Shown here: positions 56,859 to 64,000 of the stretch, one piece after another
Numbering within the stretch: the stretch's first letter is position 1
Layout: each line of letters opens with the position of its first letter
NCBI GenBank assembly: GCA_030586155.1
Contig: CP130741.1
Coordinates: 1,792,680-1,856,679, forward strand
DNA: 64,000 bases
Reading direction: 5' to 3'
Source of the DNA: Eubacteriaceae bacterium ES3
GTDB lineage: Bacteria > Bacillota > Clostridia > Eubacteriales > Eubacteriaceae
Notes under the pieces: generated by a model
The model's database searches: none
Told to the model about the DNA's origin: nothing
The model's input: the letters and a program-made list of their open reading frames with translations, nothing else
Translations under genes and position numbers: made by a program

Positions 56859-58880
56859 TTACACCACCCGTTTAAAGAGTTTCATCAGTTCGTATTCTTT
56901 AAGTCGTAAGATAATCGGCCGGCCATGAGGACAGGTAAAAGGATTATCAAGCTCCATCAACCGCTCCAGCAGGACTTTTATTTCCGATTCCGATAAAGCC
57001 TGGCCGCCCTTAATTGCAGCCTTGCAGGCCATAGTAATCAGTCGGTTTTTAATCGGCTCTGCAAGGGGGTTTTTATCCTCCCAGGCAGCAAAGCCTGTAC
57101 CGCTGTATTCTGCTATAAAATCTTCTAGGAATGACAGTTCCAACGTTTCGCCTAAAATGATCGGGACACTGCGCACTAAAAGACAGGCTTCGCCAAATAT
57201 TTCTGTTTCAAACCCCATCTGTTTAAAAAGTCCCAGGTTCTCTACAACCGCTTTTTTATCTTTGGGCCGAAATTTTAACGTCAGGGGTGACAGCAGCTGC
57301 TGAGACGGAATTGCATGGTCTCCGGCAAAAATAGACTCAAACTCCTGCGTCAGAAAGGCTTCATGCGCGGCATGCTGATCGATTAAATAGACCTGATCCT
57401 GTGACTGCAGTAAAATATAGATATCAAATAACTGCCCGATTAATTTCATTTTTAAAAAGTCAGGCCGTGGCAAACGATTCTTGGACACCGGCTTTTGGCC
57501 GATAAAGTCACTAGAATCCTGGACCTGCCCTGACTTCTGATAATTAATTCTTTCTTCCATTATCTGATTTGAACAGCCAGCTTGAGGAATCGCTTTATCT
57601 TCGATTTTGATTTCCGGTAGAACAAGATCTTTTTTGGCTATTATACTATCTTCTATTATATGCTTATCTTTTAAGGCCTTTGCGTAAAGGCTGTTCTGCG
57701 TTTCTTCACCCGGGATTGTCAGGCTCGCTGATGAAGTCGGTTGAGTCGATCTTTTATCTGTAGCGCTTTGACTGATATCTTCATCTGCCAGCTTTTCTTT
57801 CTTTTTAATAAAAGAATCCTGAATCACCTGGGGCTGAAAATCCGGCTTTTCTTCTTGTTCCGCTTTCACAACTTCAGCAATATCGACCACCAGATTTGCC
57901 TTTTTTAAGTGTTCTCTGATTCCCTGCCTAAATAGAATTTGAATCAAGCTCTGATTTAGGATTTTGATTTCAGTTTTAGCCGGATGAATATTGACATCCA
58001 GCATCCGACTAGGCAAATCGAGAAAAATAATCCCCAAAGGATGGGTGTTTTTCATCAGATAACCGGAATAAGCCTCCTCAAAGGCATCGGCCAGGGCCCG
58101 ACTTTTAATAAAACGCTGATTGATAAAAAAGATCTGATCTTCCCGGCTTGCCCGAGTCGTTTGCAGATTACCGATAAAGCCTTTTAAAAGCATAGGCTGA
58201 TTTTCGTATTCAAGCTCAATCAGATTTTGTGACAGGTTTTCACCGTACAGTAAACTGATTACCTGCAATAGACTGCCGGCACCAGTGGTGTCCATAATGG
58301 TTTTACCTCTGGAAATTAATGAAAAATCGATCTGAGGATGTGAAAGGGCCAGTTTGTTCAGTAAATCTTTAATCAGCAGTTCTTCCTTCTGGTCTCTGGC
58401 CAGATGTTTTCTACGGGCTGGTGTATTATAAAATAAGTCGCCGATCCGGATTTCTGTCCCACCTGAATAAGCGCAAACCCGCTGATCAATAAGCCGTCCT
58501 TCTTCAAACTCACTGATACTGCCCATCTCTTCATCAAGGCTTTTGCTTGTAATGGTCACCTTGGAAACGGCCGAAACACTAGAAAGCGCCTCACCGCGAA
58601 AGCCCAGTGATGTTAAGACTTCAAGGTCTTCAAGCCGTGACAGTTTGCTGGTTGCATGGCGTTTAAAGGCCAGCGGAACTTCTTTATAAGCAATCCCGCA
58701 GCCATCATCTCTAACTGTTATGGACTGTTTTCCCCCAGCTTCCAGCGTGACAGCAATCTTTTTTGCCCCGGCATCAATTGAGTTTTCAACCAGTTCCTTG
58801 ACAACCGAAACCGGACGAACAATTACTTCCCCGGCTGCTATTTTGTTAATGGTCTCCGCACTTAACATTTTTATACTCAT
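56859..58880 (-). CDS. mutL: DNA mismatch repair protein MutL
   Basis: GHKL ATPase with endonuclease, 673 residues. N-terminal motifs: ELVENSIDAGAK, DDGCGI, and RHATSKL, GFRGEAL. A variable linker covers about 340-470. The C-terminal dimer/endonuclease domain has IDQHAAHEAFLTQE, ACKAAIKG and CPHGRP, so it is the nicking type found in species without MutH. In the DQHA motif the second metal glutamate is shifted by one (Q then E). mutS is not upstream; a lon gene is. Confidence 0.95.
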   Translation of the reverse strand: MSIKMLSAETINKIAAGEVIVRPVSVVKELVENSIDAGAKKIAVTLEAGGKQSITVRDDGCGIAYKEVPLAFKRHATSKLSRLEDLEVLTSLGFRGEALSSVSAVSKVTITSKSLDEEMGSISEFEEGRLIDQRVCAYSGGTEIRIGDLFYNTPARRKHLARDQKEELLIKDLLNKLALSHPQIDFSLISRGKTIMDTTGAGSLLQVISLLYGENLSQNLIELEYENQPMLLKGFIGNLQTTRASREDQIFFINQRFIKSRALADAFEEAYSGYLMKNTHPLGIIFLDLPSRMLDVNIHPAKTEIKILNQSLIQILFRQGIREHLKKANLVVDIAEVVKAEQEEKPDFQPQVIQDSFIKKKEKLADEDISQSATDKRSTQPTSSASLTIPGEETQNSLYAKALKDKHIIEDSIIAKKDLVLPEIKIEDKAIPQAGCSNQIMEERINYQKSGQVQDSSDFIGQKPVSKNRLPRPDFLKMKLIGQLFDIYILLQSQDQVYLIDQHAAHEAFLTQEFESIFAGDHAIPSQQLLSPLTLKFRPKDKKAVVENLGLFKQMGFETEIFGEACLLVRSVPIILGETLELSFLEDFIAEYSGTGFAAWEDKNPLAEPIKNRLITMACKAAIKGGQALSESEIKVLLERLMELDNPFTCPHGRPIILRLKEYELMKLFKRVV

Positions 58881-58970
58881 GTCCTAAATTATAACACGAA
58901 GTCAGAGATTTCTCTAACATTTTTAAGCCCTTTCAGTTACATCTAATATTTATTAATCGCTTCTATAAAA

Positions 58971-58998
58971 AAATGAAGCCGGAAAACCGGCTTCATTT
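58971..58998 (-). terminator. Terminator after the second lon gene
   Basis: 12-bp stem AAATGAAGCCGG, loop of four, CCGGCTTCATTT followed by TTTTATAG on the minus strand. It separates marR-lon2 from mutL. Confidence 0.9.
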
Positions 58999-59047
58999 CG
59001 GAGGAGTAATACGTGTTTTAGCAACTACAGTTAGTTCATCTATAAGT

Positions 59048-61429
59048 TTAGTTAATGTTTAGCGTCGCTTTTGTTTCGTCTTCGGGACGGTTGAAAATCA
59101 GTTTCGGTTCCGGCAATTCTATGCCAAGTGCCTGTTTTAAAACTTCTTCAATTGAGCCACAGTATACAATTTCCAGCTCATTACGAACTTCTTCTGGAAT
59201 ATCAGCTACATCTTTTTCATTTTCTTTAGGAAGCAGTACTTTTTTAATACCGCTGCGATGTGCTGCAATAACTTTTTCTTTAATGCCTCCAACTGGTAAT
59301 ACCTGACCACTAAGCGTAATTTCTCCGGTCATTGCCAGTTTTGAGTCCACCGGCTTGCCAATAATCAGTGAGGCCAGAGCGGTCGTTAAGGTCACACCGG
59401 CAGATGGGCCGTCTTTAGGAGTCGAACCTGATGGGACATGGATGTGGGTATCATTTTTAAAGAAATCAAATCCATCAGCCAGATCACCCAGGCGTCCTCT
59501 AATTAAACTCATGGCAATGGTGGCACTTTCTTTCATCACGTCACCAAGCTGTCCGGTTAAGGTCAATTTGCCGTTACCTGGCATTAAGCTGGCTTCCGTA
59601 AAGAGAATCTCTCCACCTACTGCGGTCCAAGCCATTCCAGTAACCACACCCGGTTTATTATTTTCGCCGGCTTTTTCATGGCGTCTGGTTTTATTACCTA
59701 AGAGATCACCCAAGTTTTTATCAGATACCACAAATGGCAGTTCCACAGTTTTTGAAACAATCTTTTCTGATACGACTCGGGCAATTTTTGCCAGCTGTTT
59801 AGTCAGTCCTCGAACGCCGGCTTCGGCGGTATAATTTTCAATGATCAGCTCAATAGCTTCCGGATCAAACTGTAACATTTCATCGGTTAAACCATGGTCC
59901 TTCAATACTTTAGGAATTAAATGCTCACTTGCAATATGACGTTTTTCTCCATTAGTGTAGCTTGACAACTGGATGACTTCTGCACGGTCTAAAAGCGGAC
60001 CAGGAATAGTGCTTAAATCATTGGCTGTCGCAATAAAGAATACTTCTGACAAGTCGTAGGGAACTTCCAGATAATGATCTGAGAAAGTTGAGTTCTGTTC
60101 GGGATCCAAAACTTCCAGTAAAGCAGCTCCCGGGTCGCCTTGATGTGACATTCCCATTTTGTCAATTTCATCCAGGATAAAGACAGGATTTTTAGATTCA
60201 GCATTATTGATGCCTTTAATGATTCGTCCTGGCATTGCACCCAGATAAGTTTTTCGATGACCACGAATTTCTGCTTCATCTCGAACACCGCCAAGACTTG
60301 CTCTGACATATTTACGATCCAATGCTTCGGCAATACTCTTACCCAGGCTGGTTTTCCCGGTTCCCGGAGGTCCCACAAGCAAGAGGATTGAACCCTGTTT
60401 GTCTTCTTTTAATTTCATCACGGCCAGATGCTCGATGATTCGTTTTTTAACATCGTCAATTCCATAGTGATGTTCATTTAATACTTTTCTGGCATTGTCA
60501 ATGTCAATTTCTTTATGCTCACTGGTCCACGGAAGTTCTAACAGCAAATCCAGATAATTCATAATGACATTGCTTTCACCACCGTTTGGTGGCGAATTTT
60601 CCAGTTTACGGACTTCTTTTAAAGCAACTTTTCTGATTTCTTCCGGAAAATCTGCTTCGTCAACCCTTTTACGGTAATCAATTTCTTCTTCAAGTTCTGC
60701 ATCCATTTCACCCAGTTCAGCTTTGATGTTCTTCAGCTGTTCACGAAGCATTGCTTCACGGTAGGTTTTATCTCGTCGCTGCGAATATTTACGGCTGATT
60801 TCCAGCTGCAGGTGAACGGAATCTTTCTCTCTAATGATATAATCAATGAAACTTAAGGTTCTTTCTTTTAAAGAGTCAATTTCTAATAAATCCTGTTTAT
60901 TCTTCAAAGAAATTCCCATCATTGGAACGGTGTATCCCATGATTTCTTCAAGTGAGCCTAAGCCATCAATGATATTCAGGAAATATTCTGCGCCCTTAAA
61001 ATTATGGCCCAGCTCTTTCATCAGTCCTTTAATATAGATGATCATTTCCTGCTCTTCATCCTCGTTAACATCCAGTATATCCGGTTGTTCAACGTAGGAA
61101 GCGGTAATCTGTTTTTCTTCAAATTTGAAATCCAGAGTTTTAACTCGGTTAATTGTGGTAATATCGATAATGTATCCATTATCTGATTTCTGAATATTGT
61201 CAAATTTCATTAATACACCAATTCGATAAAAGGAATCAGCAGTTAGTTGTACCAGACCTTTATAGTCAGTGGTTGACAACCCGATTGCCAGGGTGTTGTT
61301 TTTTATAATCAATTCTTTTATATTATTGCCAATTTCATCATTTACAAAGATTCGATTAGAAATCCCCGGGTAAATGACTGTTTCCGTGATCGGAATAAGT
61401 GGTGCGTTTTTTACTTCAAAAGTATTCAT
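59048..61429 (-). CDS. lon: ATP-dependent protease Lon (copy 2)
   Basis: Second full Lon of 793 residues. Walker A is GPPGTGKT at 353-360, the Walker B aspartates are in VFILDEIDKM, and the Ser-Lys dyad is S676 (DGPSAG) and K719 (IKEKV). The N-terminal LON domain is clearly different from that of copy 1, and the C-terminus has a 25-residue extension, so it is not a recent duplicate. AGGAGG precedes the ATG. It follows a marR gene by 22 bases and probably shares its promoter, suggesting inducible rather than housekeeping expression. Confidence 0.94.
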   Translation of the reverse strand: MNTFEVKNAPLIPITETVIYPGISNRIFVNDEIGNNIKELIIKNNTLAIGLSTTDYKGLVQLTADSFYRIGVLMKFDNIQKSDNGYIIDITTINRVKTLDFKFEEKQITASYVEQPDILDVNEDEEQEMIIYIKGLMKELGHNFKGAEYFLNIIDGLGSLEEIMGYTVPMMGISLKNKQDLLEIDSLKERTLSFIDYIIREKDSVHLQLEISRKYSQRRDKTYREAMLREQLKNIKAELGEMDAELEEEIDYRKRVDEADFPEEIRKVALKEVRKLENSPPNGGESNVIMNYLDLLLELPWTSEHKEIDIDNARKVLNEHHYGIDDVKKRIIEHLAVMKLKEDKQGSILLLVGPPGTGKTSLGKSIAEALDRKYVRASLGGVRDEAEIRGHRKTYLGAMPGRIIKGINNAESKNPVFILDEIDKMGMSHQGDPGAALLEVLDPEQNSTFSDHYLEVPYDLSEVFFIATANDLSTIPGPLLDRAEVIQLSSYTNGEKRHIASEHLIPKVLKDHGLTDEMLQFDPEAIELIIENYTAEAGVRGLTKQLAKIARVVSEKIVSKTVELPFVVSDKNLGDLLGNKTRRHEKAGENNKPGVVTGMAWTAVGGEILFTEASLMPGNGKLTLTGQLGDVMKESATIAMSLIRGRLGDLADGFDFFKNDTHIHVPSGSTPKDGPSAGVTLTTALASLIIGKPVDSKLAMTGEITLSGQVLPVGGIKEKVIAAHRSGIKKVLLPKENEKDVADIPEEVRNELEIVYCGSIEEVLKQALGIELPEPKLIFNRPEDETKATLNIN

Positions 61430-61451
61430 TTTTCTTCCTCCTCTTAAAGAC

Positions 61452-61874
61452 CTAACTGAGAACCTTGTTAAGCAGGATAATAAACTGCTTCATCTCATCT
61501 TCGGTCAGATTTTCCTGAATACGTTCAATTAATCGCAATTTTGTTTTTTCTTGTGCTCGGGCTATGGACTTGCCCTTTGGTGTGAGGTAGATATAAAAAA
61601 CTCTGCGATCTTCTGCAGATCGTTCACGATACACGCAGCCCTGGGAGATGAATCGACTAATCGTTTCGGTAATCGTTGGTTTGGAATTATTGGTCTCCTC
61701 AGCCAGTTGACTGAAAGTGACCCGATATCTCGCATCAATGATCTTTAAATATTTAATCTGATTGGATGTCAACTCCTGCGCCTGACAAAATGACTTTTCT
61801 GTATCGAGAAATTCTGCTTCCAGTTCATGTAGTCGCTGATAAACTTCATACAAATCATTTTTCTTACATATCAT
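61452..61874 (-). CDS. MarR family transcriptional regulator
   Basis: Winged-helix regulator of 140 residues. The recognition region is VTFSQLAEETNNSKPTITETISRFISQGCVYRE near 58-90, with the wing DRRVFYIYLTPKG. AAAGGGTGAG precedes the ATG at 61874; the frame extends nine codons across the operator, so the longer start is unlikely. The ligand is unknown. A consensus promoter and a perfect inverted repeat lie just upstream, which indicates self-repression. Confidence 0.93.
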   Translation of the reverse strand: MICKKNDLYEVYQRLHELEAEFLDTEKSFCQAQELTSNQIKYLKIIDARYRVTFSQLAEETNNSKPTITETISRFISQGCVYRERSAEDRRVFYIYLTPKGKSIARAQEKTKLRLIERIQENLTEDEMKQFIILLNKVLS

Positions 61875-61891
61875 GATCTCACCCTTTAATT

Positions 61892-61912
61892 TAGTTAGCA
61901 TTTACCTAACTA
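61892..61912. promoter_or_regulatory. Probable MarR operator
   Basis: Perfect inverted repeat TAGTTAG - 7 bases (CATTTAC) - CTAACTA. It lies just downstream of the marR promoter -10 box, overlapping the expected start point, and 18 bases before the start codon. Confidence 0.75.
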
Positions 61913-61920
61913 TTGATTTA

Positions 61921-61949
61921 ATTATAGTGAAATACTATGTAAATGTCAA
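61921..61949 (-). promoter_or_regulatory. Consensus promoter of marR-lon2
   Basis: On the minus strand: TTGACA (61944-61949), 17-base spacer, TATAAT (61921-61926). Both boxes and the spacing are perfect. Confidence 0.88.
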
Positions 61950-62139
61950 GTTTGTTCAAATTTCGTGAAATTTTTTAAGGTTTTATTAATAATCATTCTA
62001 TATTATTTCTACCCCTTTCTCTTTTCCTAACGCATTACCTATAAAAAAAAACTGCAATTTTTGCCAGACAGTGCAATTTTCAAAGCTTAGGCTCACCTAT
62101 CTATATATAGAATAAAAACTTAGGCCATCGTCTTTGGTG

Positions 62140-62168
62140 TTGACAAAAACCCGCTCGCAAGCTATGAT
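62140..62168 (+). promoter_or_regulatory. Promoter of the PpiC-type gene
   Basis: TTGACA (62140-62145), 17-base spacer, TATGAT (62163-62168). The start codon is 42 bases downstream. Confidence 0.85.
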
Positions 62169-62210
62169 TTTAAGAGTAACAAAATTATTTTGAATATTAA
62201 GGAGAATATA

Positions 62211-62966
62211 ATGGAAAAAACCCCTTTAGCTACTGTTGAAGGTAAAGAAATTTATTCAACAGACCTCGAGAACCTGATTAAACAATTACCCCAGGAGCAG
62301 GCACAACAGTTTCAAACCCGCGAAGGCCGACGTCAGTTACTGGAAGAATTAGTGGCTCAGGAGCTATTCTATCTGGAAGGAAAAGCAGCCAAAGCAGATG
62401 AAACCGAAGAATTTAAAGCTATGGTTAAAGATGCTGAGGAAAAACTTTTAAAAACTCATATGATTGCCCAGTTCATGATGAATATATCTGTCCCTGATGA
62501 AGAAGTACAGAAATTCTACGATGAAAACCCAGATCAGTTTATTGCACCTGACAGCATTCGCGCTCTTCATGTACTGGTGCCAACAGAAGAACAGGCGGCA
62601 CAGATTATTGATGAAATTAAAGATGGCAAAACTTTTGAAGATGCTGCCAAAGAATTCTCTGTTTGCCCCTCAAAAGATCAGGGCGGTGATTTAGGCTACT
62701 TCTCAAAAGGTAAAATGGTACCGGAATTCGAAACTGCGGCTTTTGCTCTGGAAGTTGACGAAATGACTGAAGTACCAGTACAGACGCAATTTGGTTTCCA
62801 TATCATCAAGGTTGTGGACCGAAAAATTTCTGAAACCATCCCCTTTGAAGCTGTTAAGGAAAATGCCCGCAATTTCCTGCTGCGCGAAAAACAAAACCGA
62901 TCTTTTATCGGAAAAGTTGAAGAATTAAAAGGAAAATATAAAGTCGATATGAAATCTGCTTTTTAA
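62211..62966 (+). CDS. PpiC/parvulin-type peptidyl-prolyl isomerase, probably cytoplasmic
   Basis: 251-residue protein with an N-terminal SurA/PrsA-like helical region (about 1-105) and a parvulin domain (about 112-205). The domain has SIRALHVLVPT, DQGGDLGYFSKGKMVPEFETAAF and TQFGFHIIKV. There is no signal peptide or lipobox, unlike PrsA, so it should stay in the cytoplasm. AAGGAG is seven bases before the ATG at 62211. It has its own strong promoter and ends in a strong hairpin, so it is transcribed alone. Substrates unknown. Confidence 0.92.
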   Translation: MEKTPLATVEGKEIYSTDLENLIKQLPQEQAQQFQTREGRRQLLEELVAQELFYLEGKAAKADETEEFKAMVKDAEEKLLKTHMIAQFMMNISVPDEEVQKFYDENPDQFIAPDSIRALHVLVPTEEQAAQIIDEIKDGKTFEDAAKEFSVCPSKDQGGDLGYFSKGKMVPEFETAAFALEVDEMTEVPVQTQFGFHIIKVVDRKISETIPFEAVKENARNFLLREKQNRSFIGKVEELKGKYKVDMKSAF

Positions 62967-62971
62967 ATGCC

Positions 62972-63001
62972 AAAGCCCCGTGATAATTATCACGGGGCTT
63001 T
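62972..63001. terminator. Bidirectional terminator between convergent genes
   Basis: Near-perfect palindrome: AAAGCCCCGTGAT, AATT loop, then its complement. T-runs lie on both strands. The stop codon of the minus-strand gene (TGA at 62990) is inside the stem. Confidence 0.9.
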
Positions 63002-63988
63002 TTTAAACCATTTTTCAATTTCTTCTCGAGAATAAATGTAAACAGATTCGGGCAGGTGCCTGACAAACTCATTGAAAGCCTTGTTAATCCCGAATTCATT
63101 AATCCTGATACCAGCTATTTTTTTTGCATGATGACATTCAAAAATGATTTCAAAGTCCATTGATTCTTCATTATACTTAAAAACAATCGAATTTTTACCA
63201 CTGATAAATTGATCGCGCAGTAAAAAAACAGAAGGTTCATTTTCACCGTCAGGCAATATCTGTTCATAAAGACTTCTTCTAGCCATCTTATTTTCAGGAT
63301 CTTTTTCTTTAAGAAAATCGATTGCCTTCTGGGCGATCATATATTCTCGCTTTTTATTTTCATCTTCATGAATAAAGCAGGCTCTGGCATTGATCGGACA
63401 CTGGGTTTCTACCCTGTTAATAAGCGATTGGGACTGGCGAATAATTGAAGTTGCCTTATTTTTATAGTAATCAATGACTTCCGGGCGGTCAACAATAACT
63501 GCCGACTTTAAATCGTCATCGATTAAGAGCAGATTCGAAGATGTAATAAAATAGTTTGGCATTAAAATACTCAAATCTGTTCCTTTTTTAGATGCCGTAT
63601 AATAATAATATGGTTCAAATTTGATATTTTTAAGACAACCTAACATAAAAGCTGTCTCTAACGCCTCAAGATTATTCTCCAACTTTTTATTATTGACTAT
63701 CGGAATTAAATTTTGGACGACTCCCCCGGTTAAGTCCATATAGTCCATCCGCAGCAGCAACTCGTTTAAAAGATCATAGTTTTCTCTCAGCGACAGGATC
63801 ACATGGGCCTCCTGTTCACGTTGCATTTCCTTAAACAAAAGATTTTCAATTACTGAAATGACCTGTGTATTGCCCTCAACAAACTGAAGTGGAAGTTTTT
63901 CTATTTCATAATTTAAGGGCAGTCGCGTGCTTTTTAAAAAGTCTTTTTTGCTGTCCTGAAAGCTGCTAAGTGTTTGCAAAAGGTCCAT
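62990..63988 (-). CDS. Unrecognised protein, possibly cut at its 5' end by the window edge
   Basis: 332 residues from the ATG at 63988; I do not recognise a catalytic family. It is soluble, with no signal peptide or membrane helix. The N-terminal half is helical and rich in Leu and Glu; the middle contains PNYFITSSNLLLIDDDLKSAVIVDRPEVIDYY, which resembles the effector part of some helix-turn-helix regulators. No ribosome site precedes the ATG, and the frame stays open to the window end (HYKF before the Met), so the real start, perhaps with a DNA-binding domain, may lie to the right. Its last codons are inside a terminator stem. Confidence 0.65.
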   Translation of the reverse strand: MDLLQTLSSFQDSKKDFLKSTRLPLNYEIEKLPLQFVEGNTQVISVIENLLFKEMQREQEAHVILSLRENYDLLNELLLRMDYMDLTGGVVQNLIPIVNNKKLENNLEALETAFMLGCLKNIKFEPYYYYTASKKGTDLSILMPNYFITSSNLLLIDDDLKSAVIVDRPEVIDYYKNKATSIIRQSQSLINRVETQCPINARACFIHEDENKKREYMIAQKAIDFLKEKDPENKMARRSLYEQILPDGENEPSVFLLRDQFISGKNSIVFKYNEESMDFEIIFECHHAKKIAGIRINEFGINKAFNEFVRHLPESVYIYSREEIEKWFKKAP

Positions 63989-64000
63989 AAATTTGTAGTG

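Larger units (their letters stand above)
61875..62210. other. 336-base divergent regulatory region marR / ppiC
   Basis: Holds the marR operator and promoter, an AT-rich middle without features except a stretch near 62026-62041 that partly resembles the operator (CTAACGCATTACCTAT), and the ppiC promoter. Confidence 0.7.

Noticed and set aside
59048-61429. Second lon as a recent duplication of the first
   Set aside because: The N-terminal domains and the C-terminal tails differ strongly between the two copies; only the ATPase and protease cores are close, which fits an old divergence.

Overview
The window is a continuous piece of a low-GC Gram-positive (Firmicutes/Bacillota) chromosome. Almost every gene lies on the minus strand. 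The best guide to the organism is the six-gene Rnf cluster in the order rnfC-D-G-E-A-B, whose RnfB is about 333 residues long and carries many [4Fe-4S] motifs. Together with the general gene order this points to an anaerobic acetogen of the Acetobacterium/Eubacterium group (inference; no 16S gene is present). I found no insertion sequence, prophage, CRISPR array or rRNA operon. This is core chromosome, so most interest lies in gene details rather than in an accessory island.

Layout, left to right. 1-10.5 kb: a conserved housekeeping series read leftwards, yicC-gmk-rpoZ-priA-def-fmt-yugP-rsmB-rlmN-prpC-prkC (prkC is cut by the window edge), with a good promoter before yicC and a second before rlmN. 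PriA here keeps its eight zinc cysteines but has lost the helicase/ATPase motifs. 10.7-17 kb: rqcH on the plus strand meets, stop codon to stop codon, the division and ribosome-rescue series tRNA-Pro(GGG)-hlyD-like-yggS-sepF-ylmG-ylmH-rluD. The hlyD-like gene carries a one-base frameshift in a run of ten T that separates its membrane anchor from the rest. 17-27 kb: rseC-like and aspS, then recJ-apt-relA-dtd-MBL hydrolase-hemZ. 27-38 kb: secD-secF, gltX, and the protein-quality set tig-clpP-clpX-lon-engB-queG. 38-43 kb: a complete branched-chain amino acid ABC importer livJ-H-M-G-F. 43-47 kb: rluA-family gene, class A penicillin-binding protein, cupin, nth. 47-52.6 kb: the rnf operon. 53-61.9 kb: marR-lon2, then mutL-miaA-methionine-gamma-lyase family-UPF0291-M18 aminopeptidase. 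62-64 kb: a plus-strand PpiC-type prolyl isomerase convergent with an unrecognised gene that may be cut by the right edge.

How the genes work together. Rnf couples ferredoxin oxidation and NAD+ reduction to ion export and is the main energy-conserving complex in acetogens of this type. The ClpXP/Lon/trigger factor and RqcH/YlmH sets handle protein folding and stalled ribosomes. PrkC/PrpC is a kinase-phosphatase pair for cell-wall signalling. A second Lon is encoded behind its own MarR regulator, which has a near-consensus promoter and a perfect inverted-repeat operator. Starts were chosen by Shine-Dalgarno position; several genes have longer open frames upstream of the chosen start.
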